From the NCBI RefSeq assembly GCF_000224145.3, contig NC_020169.2:2654416-2718415 (forward strand): DNA of 64,000 bases. The letters run 5' to 3'. Of this stretch, positions 20,314 to 33,100 are shown one piece after another; the first letter of the stretch is position 1; each line of letters opens with the position of its first letter. Position numbers and translations under genes: made by a program. The notes beneath the pieces were generated by a model, which saw only the letters and a list, made by a program, of their open reading frames with translations, had not been told where the DNA came from and did no database searches. This stretch comes from Ciona intestinalis. Lineage: Eukaryota; Chordata; Ascidiacea; Phlebobranchia; Cionidae.

Positions 20314-23300
20314 ATGTCTTTAACTATGAATAACGTTGAAGAAGCAGCCAACAACGCAGCTATGAGGTTGGCCCACTTAATTGGAGGTTCAAAAAGTTTA
20401 CAAGAGGAAAGCGGTAAAAGAGATTCAGCTGACGATTTCCAGTCAGCAATGCCAACAGATATGAGTGTTCCTGCTCAAGATGGAGAATCGGACCTAATGA
20501 AAAGAGATGTGGAAAGAGTGGAAGGAAAGAGCAAACTTTCGAGTCAAGGATCAATGAAAAGTAGTATGAACAGTAAAAGCACAGGTATTTCGTTTTTTTT
20601 CGTTTTTTTTTAGAAAAAAATGTTTAACACGTACGTTTCCGCGTATTATTTAATAAGTTTTGTGGTTTTTTTAACATTAAGCGTACAAATGTTGTTTTAC
20701 CGTAACTTTCCGTAATTTCGCATTTGTATAGTAGGGTGGGGAGGATGGGACAGAAACATTTGGTTGTAAACGAAAAATATTTACAGAATCATATAACCGG
20801 AACCCCGCAACTCTAAAATGGCGTTGATAATTTTTTAAAACACGATCAGCAACATAAGTACTATACACTAAGCGGACAGCCAAAGTATAAAGGTTATCTA
20901 ATTCTAACATTACCGACTTTTTTTATGAAGATCGACCTACCACGTCTATCCGCAAACAGACAACGAGCAAAAGTGACGAGTCGTCTTCTGCACCGGGAAA
21001 CGCTCTGCTCTTCAGTATGGATAACATCGTTCGCCAAATTCGTGATGATATCATAACAAGGTGCACGAAGATAAGAGAGCGAATGGGAGCTATGAGATTT
21101 GAGGATAAATTAGGTTTGTACCAACGTGGAGTTATAGGATTTTAGCAAACCATTTATAGAAATGTTATAAGCTAATGCCACGATACATATAGTAGGGGCG
21201 AGGGAAGATGAACCATGTTTTTATTCTGTTTTTGTTTACAATTGCTACTGCTGGTAAATAAAGAATATTGAAGAGTTATATAACCGTATACAGCCCCGCG
21301 ACTATAAAAATATTATTTTGGTTGTTCAAAACATGATCAGGTAATATGGGATTTAGTTGATAACGGCATATTTTATCTACAGTGCGTAATCGTAAAGTTG
21401 ACACATGCATATGAATACAATCATAAACCAAGTCCGATGGTGCATGTTTTACAGCCATTTTTCGAGTTTTACGGTGTGTAATCAAAAATCACACTTTACA
21501 GGCATGGTCAAACAACTCTTACTGTAGTACTAGTAAAACCTTATTATAAAACCATGCAATATACCATGCAATATAGACCATGCAATATACCATGCAATAT
21601 AGCAATATACCTCTTACCATGCAATATAGAGGCAGGAATAGTCCCAGAGGAATACAGAGATGATCTCGAGAAGAGGCTCGCCGATCTGATGATAGTTGGC
21701 GAAAGAAGTGGATTGAGCAGACATAAACTTTGTGTGTACGAGCTGGAGTGTCATTTTCATATCAAAATTGCTATGGTACACTTGGAAGGCCCGACGGATT
21801 CTTTAGGTAACTGTTGAATGAATGTATGAATGAATGAATACAATTTACTTTGTTATTTTACGATAACAAAAAAATGGAAACTACAACAGCAAAATTACGA
21901 GTAACAAGGGTGAAACAACAACACGCTTATGGATAAAACATAAAAGAAATAACGTTATGCGTGATCTTTATACACCTTATAAACATTAAAATATTGCATT
22001 GAACCATAGTTAACTGTATACTATGATTGAACGCATAATAAAACGGTTGCTAAAAGTTCCTTATGATTTGCAGATAAAGCAATTCAGTTGTACAGAATGG
22101 GCCAATATTCTGAAGCTCTGCCCATGCTGGAGCAACAGCTTGAAAAAACGAACTGCTACCTACATGAACTTATTGCTGGTTCGATGTTCAATCTTGGAAG
22201 GATTGACGAAGCTGGGTTCCACTATCAGCAATCTATCAAGAACACCAAGTCCAGAAACTTTTCAGAGAGAACGATTCGAACCGACAAGCAGCAGTCTAAT
22301 GTTCTGGCGGCCGCTAGAAATGCGAAGGCAAAGGCAGGAGAAAGTTTAAAGAACAAACAGTATGAACATTCGCAGACGTTTTATGAGATGTCAAACGACC
22401 TTTACTCTGCGATTGAGAACCGAAGGGAGGCCGTTGAAGGAATGCTTCTATGTATCGGTGGAATGAACGACGTGATTCAGGCGCTGGCAAAAGTTAGACC
22501 TGGAGATGGTGGTGCACTGGAAGCAAAAACGGCATTGCAAGTCATACTCAAAATGCAGGATAAGCTCTCGGACGTCGTTGTTCGCTCTGGTCTCGATCCA
22601 GGATTTCAGTACCAATGTCTCGGTATTTGTTTAAGTATTGTAGCGAGCGGGTTTGAGGCTACGGGGAGATACACTGCCGCTATTAGTCGCTACAGAGACT
22701 CGCAAGATGCCTACTCCAAACTGACTGATGACAAGCAGCGAGTTCTGCGCATGCGCGAGTGTGTCATGAAGGCACGTCATGTTATTCGTGCTTTGATCAA
22801 AACACTAGGCAGGGCAAACTCAGAAGGGGAGTTGACAACACCGGTAAGAAAACTAAGAATAGATCTATCACACAAACAATTCAATCAATTTTACATGACA
22901 TGATGTCGAACATGAAAAGCCGGTTCCATCCATTCTGGTCACGATTTTCTACGTAATACTCTTTCTAATTGTAATTACCTCAAACATAATGCAAAAAAAG
23001 TCAAAAGTTTTCCGTAAAAAATTACATCAAAACAAGTAATTTATTACACAAGACTAAGACCAGTGTACAGATCTGATTAAGCATATTCGCGTCGCAAAAC
23101 AAATTGGAACGCAACTTCTATCCGTTAACGCCACTTTAGAATTTCAATCACTGGGCAATCGATAATACAATAATTAAATTCTCACGGTAATGAGCTATTC
23201 TCTTGGTGGTGGCAAGTAGCTTAACCCATGCTTGCGACATACTATACTAAAATTTAACCTCGACAGTTCTTATAAAATTAATGCCACAACACGAGTATCT

Positions 23301-24383
23301 AATACAATACACCGAATTTCATAAGTAATTTTACAATATTTAGGAAAATATGCTACATTAATAATTTCAACGAAAATCATCGGATTTTTATTAGTTTTCG
23401 CCTTATATAGGGTGGGGGAGAATTCGTAGGAATACGGTTTTATAATTCCTTGAATGTTCTCTGTTCACTACCAAATGGAACGAGAAAATAGATTAAAAAG
23501 GTGTCCCATCTTCCCCTACTTTACTCACTATTATGTTTTGTTTTTATTTTCAAAGGTAAAACAAGGAATGAACATTGTTCTCCAAATGCACGATAGTTTT
23601 ATGGCGGCCAGCGACAGGGCAAAAGTGGAGCCGACCTTCCGTGCGGAAAACCAGGCCGAGTGTCTGAACAGCGTCGGGATCGGTCACTACGAGTTACGAC
23701 AGTTCGATCAGGCGGAAACCTTGTTACAAAGAGGGGTCGATATTATGAAGGAAAAGTTTGGAGCCAACTGCAGGTTGAAACTTGAAAGATGTTTTAAAGT
23801 CGTGGGGATACGGTTATATAATTCTATAAATACTGTTTACTACCAAATGGGAGGATAAAAGAGAACAATAACACGGTCTCTTACCCCAACCGATAATATA
23901 TAGGGCTCCATAATAAATATGTTATTTGTAAACCCGTAAATTTTAAAATGTTGCGTTTAATTAGTATTAGACACATTTGTAGTACAGTCGGTTGGGGAAA
24001 TAAGGGACACCTTTAGCACATAATATCAAAATACCCTGATTTTGTTTTAAACAATTAACAACGGTCTACGGGAGTTGTAAAGATAACCGATAAGGGTTTT
24101 CTTTGATATATTTTATTTACTACCAAATGAGACGAAAAAACTGATTGAAAATGTGTCCCGTCTTGCTCCGCTCTACTATAAACCTAATGAGTTTTATTGC
24201 AGGCACATTACGCTTGCGCAATTGCTGTACAATATGGGGCTACTGTACCAAGATATTGGTCAATTGGTAAAAGCAAGAAACTGTTACGAAGACGCTCGCG
24301 CACTTTATAACAGAATCGAAGATATGGCGTCACGTGACGAGGGAATGAAAAAGACACAAGAGGCCCTAGAAGACATCGAGTGA
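20314..24383 (+). CDS. Tetratricopeptide repeat protein, 599 residues
   Basis: Six exons, 20314-20584, 20931-21113, 21630-21806, 22074-22843, 23556-23773 and 24203-24383, join in phase. The N-terminal 150 residues are polar and probably disordered (Ser/Lys rich, NSKST). A helical region with TPR-like helix pairs follows. The clearest helices are AIQLYRMGQYSEALPMLEQQ, AGSMFNLGRIDEAGFHYQQ, ATGRYTAAISRYRDSQDAY, SVGIGHYELRQFDQAETLLQ and NMGLLYQDIGQLVKARNCYE. This suggests a solenoid of at least five or six repeats in the C-terminal 400 residues. TPR solenoids bind partner peptides, so the protein is probably an adaptor. I do not recognise the specific family; size is near TTC24, but that is only a guess. 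Introns 1, 2, 4 and 5 carry MITEs; the acceptor of the last exon lies 22 bp after a MITE end. The ATG at 20314 follows a 5'UTR splice acceptor by 23 nt. Confidence 0.85.
20727..20880 (-). mobile_element. MITE copy, truncated, in TPR intron 1 (family M)
   Basis: The left end TATAGTAGGGTGGGGAGGATG and the middle are clear; the distal terminal repeat is lost before exon 2 (20931). Confidence 0.75.
21188..21382 (-). mobile_element. MITE copy in TPR intron 2 (family M)
   Basis: The left terminal repeat TATAGTAGGGGCGAGGGAAG and body are present. The right end is degraded to TTTATCTACAGT. Confidence 0.7.
21553..21629 (+). repeat. Tandem ACCATGCAATAT repeat before a splice acceptor
   Basis: Five imperfect units of about 13 bp built on ACCATGCAATATA run up to the exon 3 acceptor (AG at 21628-21629) of the TPR gene. 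The repeat itself therefore supplies the acceptor context in place of a normal polypyrimidine tract. Confidence 0.8.
23404..23524 (+). mobile_element. Internally deleted MITE in TPR intron 4 (family M)
   Basis: The left end TATATAGGGTGGGGGAGAATT is joined directly to the right half (GGAATACGGTTTTATAATTC to TCTTCCCCTACT). It ends about 30 bp before the exon 5 acceptor. Confidence 0.75.
23799..23890 (+). mobile_element. MITE fragment in TPR intron 5 (family M)
   Basis: The right half only (GGGGATACGGTTATATAATTC, ACTACCAAATGGGAGG), beginning 25 bp after the exon 5 donor. Confidence 0.65.
23983..24180 (+). mobile_element. MITE copy in TPR intron 5 (family M)
   Basis: A full-length copy (TACAGTCGGTTGGGGAAATA to CCGCTCTACTATA) whose right end lies 22 nt before the AG of the last exon, in the branch-point window. 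Confidence 0.82.
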
Positions 24384-25093
24384 ATAGTTCAAAGACCTGC
24401 GATCGAGCAACACAAAACAAACTTGTTTTCGCAAAATTTGGGCGAATTTTATAATTTTTTTCTGAAAAATGACTTTTTTCCCTCCAACATAGGATGTATT
24501 TTATCGTTTTTTTTTTGTGAATCATATTTGCGTCTTTTATAGTCTTGAATTACGTAGTTTGCCAGATATATTTTTAGTCATCGAAGACCTTTAAAACAAA
24601 GTGCGTAGAGCTTGCGTTTTTGTAACTTGTTTATTGGTGCGTTTTGCAATTGCGCGTAATAAACATACGCATTTAGGTGACATCATTTCAAACAAGGACG
24701 CGAAACAAGTTGTTGTGAGTTCTAATTCATCAACACGCCGCATGTAATGACACAACATAACCGTGTTTTGGTCACGTATTAAATGCCAGCATCTGCAATG
24801 TACATGTTGATACACATTTCCGTTTTACAGTCTAAATCCTGGGATTTGAAACAGAAGCAAGTTCGGTAAAACATTCTTTGTTGGCTGAGCGGCCTGAATT
24901 ATTTAGTGTTGCTCTTACATGTTGTCGTGTATCTTTCTCGATGGGTTGGTGCCATAAAGACAGCGCTGTCTTGAATAAAATCTTCCCCAAAAAAAGATAA
25001 GTGCGACATTTTGGACACATTTTATATCGCCCATGCTTTATAGCTATAGCACAAATCGTGAAGAGAAAACTATTTTGCAAACACGATTGTTAG

Positions 25094-25230
25094 TATAGTA
25101 GGGAGGGGAAGATGGGAAACAATTTCATTTTATTTTCTCGACCCATTCGGTAATAAACAAAAAACATTTAAAGATTTATAAAGCCGTATTCTCACGACTC
25201 CAATAGACAGTTGTTTTTAATGTGGTTTTA
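25094..25230 (-). mobile_element. MITE copy, truncated (family M)
   Basis: The left end TATAGTAGGGAGGGGAAGATG and the first two thirds are present; the other terminal repeat is missing. Confidence 0.72.
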
Positions 25231-26179
25231 GAGATTTAATGTGGATTGGGTTTCTGTTATAATGAACGTTCAATCAATATGCTATAAAATACATGTGTCT
25301 TTCCGCGTGAACAGATTAACATGGCTAGTGTTAATTTTGATTTTGATCGTTATTGTTATGATCATTGCATCAATAAGCTCTAAAAATAAATATTTCAAAT
25401 ACGTGATAACGATTTCACATGGCATTAAATTACCGCAAATCCTATGAACATCTGGGCTATATAAGACAAATATGGCTCAGAAAAAAGGGAAGTATTATAG
25501 ATGCATGAAATTAGATCTTATTGTCATTGGGACATAGACGAACATCGGGACATAGACGAACAGAAAAATTTCGCGAGCAAAAAAAGAGCATTTGAGAGAA
25601 AGGAGACCTTTTGTTTTCATTAAGCGCATTCATATTTTCCCGAAACAAGAGACACTTTTTATATATCTCTCTCTAATTCCCAACGGGCTGCTTTATGAGG
25701 CCACACAGAGTTTAATTTAGGGATCGGCGAACGAGCTGGCTCGGGCTGTAACATTTCTGATTGAAAGGACCTTGAATGTTAAATTCGATTACCACGTATA
25801 TCTGATTTTCGTTTGCGAAACCCTGCCAAATTGGAGGCAGATGAAACCAGTGTGTATACGCAATGGGCTTGGACAACAGCAAGATTGAGTATCTATTAAA
25901 TTAAAGCATAGCGAGACCACAGCATGAACTTCCGTAAGGCGGTTTAAATCTCGTCGTGTGGGAAATGTGTGTAAAGGCAAAATCGTTGTCAGTTGTTTTT
26001 AGGAAAATTTATTTTTGCTTCTAGATGCGATGTGTTTCTCAAATCTCTAATTGCGCAGCGATTTTTACAACAAGATTGGGAGCAGTTATCTGAAATCGAT
26101 GAGGACCGTGCACTTCGTTGATTATTATTCTAAAGAAAATCAATTGCATGTGAAAACGCACCCCACAGGAACTCATACA

Positions 26180-26372
26180 TATTAGTAGGGTGGGGGTGGG
26201 ACACCTTTTCATTCCATTTTCTCGTCCGATTTAGTAATAAACAAAGAACACTCAAAGAATTATAAAACCGTTTCCAACGACTCCCCTAGTTCGTTGTTGA
26301 TTGTTTAAATTACGATTAGGATATTTGGATATTATGTTTTAAAATTGTCCCGTCTTCCCCTGCCCTATCTAT
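26180..26372 (-). mobile_element. MITE copy (family M)
   Basis: A near full-length copy from ATTAGTAGGGTGGGGGTGGG to CTTCCCCTGCCCTATCTATA. Confidence 0.8.
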
Positions 26373-26535
26373 AGGTTACAGGATTTAATTTTCCCGTCCC
26401 AGTTGGTATTTAACACAAAATATTTAATCAATTACATAACTATATGTCCGTTTGATCACGACTCTAAAAGGCGTTGTTGACCGTTCAAAACACGATCATG
26501 AAACGAGATTTAGGTTAGATTTCCCCACAGTACTA
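26373..26535 (-). mobile_element. Second, diverged MITE adjoining the previous copy (family M)
   Basis: It lacks the left terminal repeat but has the core (CACGATCATGAAACGAGATT) and the end CCCCACAGTACTATA. It directly follows the preceding copy. Confidence 0.65.
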
Positions 26536-27464
26536 TATACGTTATAAACATAAAAACACTTTTAACACATCTTCTATAAGCGGGCAACATTTGTCCATTC
26601 TCTATCATGTATTACACATTCCGGCGGTTACTGTTCAGCGAATAAGCCTAATTCTTACGGTAGAGTGGGGGAATGACGCATTATCAGCCGAAACGTGACG
26701 TGAATGCATAAAAACAAAGGATAGCGGGACACATACGTCAATGTGGTTACTATACTGTATCGTAAAACAGGTTTAGTGACAAAACAATGAAACAGATCGC
26801 AAGTGTAGTGTGTCTGATATGGAGCGGATTGAGTCTATTAAAAATGTGTGTATAGTACCAATTAAACTAATTAAAGATTTTTTTGTGGACATTTACGGTT
26901 TCCAGAACACGTTACATATTGTGGCGTTGTTGTACACAATATATTTTAATATATAATCGTATAAAGTCACTGTACATGTCATAGAGTAGTGACACTAAAA
27001 CTAGGATCCAAATTTGTTCTGAACTCGTATTTTTAATGCAATTTCCGACAGAAAAAAAAAGAGTCACGTTAAAAAATTCCAATATGTTATGTAAGACCAG
27101 TAACATACACAACAAAACATGCGTCATATTTTTTAAAACAAGTTACCCCAAAAACAAATCTTGTTTTGAAACGCAGGTTTTGTTCGTATATAATCAATAG
27201 TGCTCTCGTGGGGCGAACCATCTGCGACATATGTCCAATGCGCAGAATAACGCGCGCGCACCTGACGTCACATATCACTGTACATAAGCTAATTATCTAC
27301 GTCACAATAGAACGTGTGGGACATCGCGCTCACTTTACACGTATGTTGTTTATTCTACTATTTATTAATGCATTCTGTGTGATTGATCACTATCGCTGTC
27401 TTTATTTATAAAACGTGATTTGAGTAAATTGGCTAAAAAAGTAAATTATCGTTTTTCTTTATTA

Positions 27465-27645
27465 TATAGTAGGGTGGAAAAAACGGACACCTTTTGATCG
27501 TGTTTTAAACAATTAACACCGGTCTGTGGAGTCGTGAGGATATTGTTTTTTGTTTTTTTAATGTTCTGAATTTTCTTTGTTTTATACCAAATAGGAAGAA
27601 AAAAATAAAGGTTCTTCCATCTTCCCAATTAACCCTACTCTACTG
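27465..27645 (+). mobile_element. MITE copy (family M)
   Basis: TATAGTAGGGTGGAAAAAAC at the left, and CTTCCCAATTAACCCTACTC at the right, with a partly deleted core. Confidence 0.78.
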
Positions 27646-30112
27646 TTAAAAGTTTGTAAAAAAAATTTCATTTATTACAAAATTCTTTTTTTGTTTTTGG
27701 ATATCTTAAAATGCGCCTGCTTTTGGTATAATAAACATACAATATCACACACATTTAAATCGTCTTAAAGTAAATCTGGTTTAAAATAGTAAACTGCATA
27801 TCACTGCCGCGTGCAAGAACCAATAAAGCCGGACACTATATGTCGATCGCATATATCTCAAGTATGGGAAAGTGCCGTGGGACCGTATGGGAAAAATTGT
27901 GCTCGTTGTGGAGTATGACCTGTATCATTTCCGTATTGCTCCGTCTACATAGTTAGGCTGTCTCCATCAAATTGGAAAATATCTCGAATTGGCGCACGCC
28001 ATGGTGGAGAAGCTGGAATTGAGTTTCGAAACAAGTTTGTAAGTCAGCACACGTACGGAAAAGGGTGCTATATGTATATAGTTACATACGGGGGTTCCCA
28101 TGTCAGATTTTCAATGGATTTTCAGCTGTGTCAGCAAATTAAACTGACAACACATTCAATAGCATCGCATGGAATTTCCCAAACTCTTTTTATTGGAAGG
28201 TATAATATGAATGAATTAGAGTAGGATTTAGATTAGAGATCATACGCTTGCGAGTAGTGCTAAGCGGCTTTGGTTGATCAAGGAATTGGCACGTTTGTAT
28301 CAGCAATATCTGAGTAATTGTAATTGTGATATCTCAGACTGGCAAGGATCAACCCGCTATTCCGTATTTGGTGATAACTTGTGATAAATTGCGCAATTTT
28401 TGTGCTCCGAAGTATCGGAAACTGGGTATGTGGAAATCTCGCCTTGTTCGGTTTGCTTTTAGTAAAGAGGTGTAAGCGTCCCAGAGAGTTGCTGGTATCG
28501 TTCACACGCACAACTGCGATTCCCCGTTGGAAAGTAGGCGAGCACTTGGCACCGACCGTTTGCGATGCGAGAAATGACACGGTTTCATATGAAAGTCCCG
28601 TGACAACTGCACGGAGCAGGCGCCGATAAGTCGACCGCTGCCTCCAATATTTCGAGTCACCGTGCCCCTTCCCCACGGGCCGGATGGCCAGCTGCTGCTA
28701 CCACTGTATTCGATCGCCTTTTTGGCCGTTTTACCAGTAAATCTGTAACAGCAGCGGCGGTGTTATAGGAGTAGGTCCATGCAATCTATAGCAGAGTACC
28801 TTGAACGTAATTGCGCTCGCAAAACGTACATTCATTTAAAAATTCATGATTCCCAATTTCAGCGCCCTCTCTTGCGTTGGAGATATGTTTTGTGGTGTAA
28901 TATTGTAAAAGCTTCTGTTTAAGCAGCACGGTACAAAATGAAACGTTGTATATACACCATGCTTGCATACAAATCAATTAAAACTTACTCCCGAGGAAGT
29001 ACCTTATTTTGTCACGCAATACAGTGAACGGTAAAACAATATTTTCCTGACTCCTGTGGCCTCAGAGCAAGCCAAGTTATATTTAGTAGAAAACGCGTGG
29101 TAGGAAATTTGTGTGGATGCCTAGCCAAACCAGTTGCTTTCAAAACAGCGGCGTCACTAACCTAATCGTATGTGATTGCGTGAAATTTAGACCAATTTAA
29201 TGTTATGCGAAGAATTGAGGTCTCTGGGGTGCGAAAAACAAAGATTGTATGAAAACTAAAATTTGTTTTACAGTTTGTTAGTTGTGCCTGTACAAAAAGG
29301 CAGAGCAAGCTCTCTCAGTTATTTAAATCACTTATTTGACTAAATAACAATAGATACAGTTGATTTTTATAGCGGGCAACCGGATGGAGGGGATTTGTCA
29401 GTCCAGGACAGTTTACATAAAGTATTGAGCGTGCGAGGTTCTCTCTAACACCATCACCAGGAAACGACCGTTCTCCTTTTTTTCTTTTTCATCACGGCGT
29501 TAGTTCATATTTGCATCGTGTGTTGTGGATCAGTATGCAGTTACAGATTCAGCAGACACTCGCACAGAGGGATACAGTTGAGAACTACATAAGTTCGTAT
29601 GTTTGGAATATAACAATGTGCTGACTATATACCTTCTATAGTGGTGTATAGGTACCGCGTAGCATGCATGCTGTCATAATCAACAGTCTGCAAAACAGGA
29701 AACAGTATCTGTTTACGTCAATATGTTAAACCAGTTGTTTCCTATAGAGCTTGCCAATAGCTGTTATTATGTGCATTTTTATAAATGGTACGAAGAGGCG
29801 CATTAGATTTCGTTTTCGATTTGGCAGATTTAAACCCAATGCATTAAAAGGATCATGTCAACGCTTGCAAGGGGTACAAATTTTTACCGATCGATTTCTG
29901 CTGGTTTGCGCAATCCCAGTGGTACGCAGACTAATATATCTCGTGCTGAATATTCGATCGTTCAGTACAGAATCAGCGCCGCATGTCCAAACAGTCCTTT
30001 TACTGAAGGAAATTAAGACAATGTTCTTTATACAGAACACACAGTAGGGGCTGATATAGAAACTGCATGTTCGGAAGTTAAGTGATTTTGAGTCAAGTCG
30101 TGATCAAACAAC

Positions 30113-33100
30113 ATGGGGAATACTGTTACTGGAGAAGTTCATAGAGACCAACGCATTTCAAGCATCGAAAACTTGAAACAGGTAATAAGATATGTATGAG
30201 TTATAAATAATATAACGTCGTGTAAGTACTAACAGCAAGGACTGCTAATTTGGAGAAAAGTTGACAAAAAAACGCCCAAAATAGCGTTTTTTTTGTATTG
30301 TTCAAGGACTCAAAAAGACATCACCCTTAAATAAGTCACCACGTAACGTTCTATTTTTACGACGAATAAAAACGTTTATATTCATCCATTCTATATGATA
30401 TAAATCGATTTCGGTTTTCTTTGTATATTATCGACATTTTGGGGGGAGGTTAAGGTCACCATAAATGAAACTGTCGCCGTTTTCCGTGGGGCTAAACTGC
30501 TCCCAATTGTCTCGTGCGCCCGACGGCGGGATAGCCGCCTAATGAATAATTTAAAGCCAACTTTAAGAAAAACACTGAGCCGGGACGTCATTCACCGCGC
30601 TGCGGATCGATCGCAATCGCTGGCTTATTGTATGTGGAAGCCAAATGAACGGTTCGTTATTACATCGCGAGCAGCACAATTCTATGGACCGCATTCGAGC
30701 CAATAGCTCTGTTTGCGACATTGACGTGGCGTCAGATAATTCACAACAATGTCATATAAGGCCCTGCTATATTGGGCGTTTTGCGTCGGTCCTCGCAAGC
30801 ACACAGTGCAGTAAACAGGATGTGATCGCTTGTGAAACGTACTACCACGTAAAACTCGCTCTTGCATTGAAAATGCTTGAGAAAACTCTTACGCCAGCAG
30901 CTCGTACCAACGCGTCATATAATAAAAACTAAAAGTAACTCCATCGCTTGGTATGTTGTAGTGTCGCCGTTGTTTTGAAGTCGGTGTTTGAATGCCCCTC
31001 GTGAATTCGCAGAGGTTAAAAATAACACCAATGTTAGAAACATAAATTTGCAAGCATAATAATAATAATGAGCCTATGGTTGTCCCATTAGGCAACTAAC
31101 TAACGAATGTGACGCAATTAACGAATCCCGGGTGTCTATCCAAAAACAGCACAGTCGTGCAATTACTCTAACTATAAGAAAAAGCAAAGAGGCGTTTCGC
31201 GAAAACCTATTCGAAGATTTTATAATTACTGGAACTGAAGTGTATTTCTTAAGCAGAGACACTGTTTGATCAACAGAGAAACGAATCCTTGCGTGTGTTA
31301 TATCACGACTTGGCAAATGTACGTAGGTTCATGACATCAGTGTACTAGACATGAATTGATTGGCCAGACCAAATGTTTAGTGAACGACAAAAACGTGCAA
31401 CACGCCTAAACCATGCGAGATAGTGTAATACATAAGTCGAACTTGCCACAGCACAATTCAATTACTAACAATTTCGACAGTTTTTGACAAATTACGAAAT
31501 ATCAAAAGGTTGCAACGGGTAGGCTTTCAGAATGCCTTCGTTGCGCATTAGTAGTAGGCGTTCTTACTTCGAATACGCAGTAACTGACTCCGGTAGGCGG
31601 ATATTTGCCCCATCCACAGCGGAGGTGGAAAACTGTTGTTTTTTCGGGTGATTGCGTAATGTGCGCATTCTTTATGAATAATAAGAGGAATGTGACGTAC
31701 CCACAACACGTATCCAACTTCCGTAAACAGAAAACGTCACAAGAGGTATGTGTGACGTCATCGATATAAGAAGCTGTATCTTTTAAGCACGTTCCTATAA
31801 TAAGTAATATTCAGTAATGGAACATATGCGATGCATCCAGGAATGCTTTTTCCCTATCGAAGCACGCATTCCCAAAGGGTTGGTGGGCTATAAAGCAACC
31901 GGCTACGGTTAGCCCGTTTCTATATAAATATTCGACCACGGTCACGTATCTGATCCTCAGGGGACCCAACTTCAATGCGTGCGTGTTCATGCGAGTACGA
32001 CCGTTTTCATTAGTCCTTTGACATTCCATTCCGCCAATATCGATAAGGTGACGCCTCCAATGAGAAAACAGATTGGTCTGTACGATTTCGCGTTCCAATT
32101 TGGAAATGGCACACGTCGTTGTTTTTAATTAACCAACGAATTTCGAATTGGTTACCAGCAAGCGCTGACAGCGCAAACAGTTGAATTTAATCATCAAGCT
32201 GGTTTACGAACGCAGTAAAGCGGCTTATGCTTTACGCACTCATGATGAATAGATGCGTTTTGCACCGGATGCACAGGCCAGTGGTGTCATATCCTTTATA
32301 TGCAATTTAGTTCGAAGCAAAGCCTGCAGTATTACACGTAATGAAACCGACAGTCGTGTAACGGTTAGGCCTGCACTGCACACCTTACGCAATCACAACA
32401 TCAGACCGCTGTTGTTGTTTATGCTGATTCGGCGCTGGTAAACAAGTAACTGGTAGCCCGGTGTTTTGAGAAACAATTATAGATAAAAAAGAGCGGCCAA
32501 CAGTTGCAATAACAAAACGCTGCTTAACGTTATCGAACTTAAAAAATCCAATTCGCTTTTAATATTAAAATATCCCTAAGAAATCGATAAGTCCGATTGA
32601 AATCTGGCTGTAAAATACGGACAATGGGATTTTTTGAAGAAGGCTTTACTTTTATGATTAAGATTCGATGACGTGGTCTTCTCTATCCGGTCGATATGTT
32701 TCACTTTCAGCCGAGGCATGCCTTTAATCTAATGCGTGTAGAACCACTGCTAAAATAAAGGTTTAGGAAGGCAGTATAAACTGCAACACAAATATTTAAA
32801 AATTCCTAAAAAAAAACAAAGTTTCTTGGTTCTGCCTTTTGAACTTTATTTGATTTCTCAATTTTGTTGCAGATTCCTTTCATTGAAAATGGCCACGGAC
32901 GAAAGAAAAGGTCAATCATATTTAGCAGTTCGACTTGGAAACGATTGGTCGAGTCAACAAGAAGGAAAGGCGGCAAAGGTTCCAAGGTAATTGACATTAC
33001 AAATAACAAACTCTGCGAAAACACAGACGGCGTTTGACTGTTACTGCATGCAAATACTGAAAACAAATTATAATTGATCATTTCTTTACAGGTCAACCCG

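Larger units (their letters stand above)
24384..30112. other. 5.7-kb gene-poor interval upstream of the CDK5 activator
   Basis: No exon is supported on either strand. The first 300 bp are TPR 3'UTR. Four MITE copies or fragments lie between 25094 and 27645. A CRE octamer is at 27263-27270 next to a (CG)n-like CGCGCGCGC. The part from 28250 to 28770 is more GC-rich, with overlapping antisense open frames and no motif. The part from about 29400 to 30112 is probably the promoter and 5'UTR of the CDK5 activator. Confidence 0.45.

Noticed and set aside
28278-28676. 132-codon minus-strand frame with an 82-codon plus-strand frame inside
   Set aside because: The two overlap antisense, composition is unremarkable, there is no motif and no splice context, so chance is likely in this GC-richer patch.
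30645-30932. 95-codon frame in CDK5 activator intron 1
   Set aside because: It lies in a large intron, has no motif and no flanking splice signals in phase.
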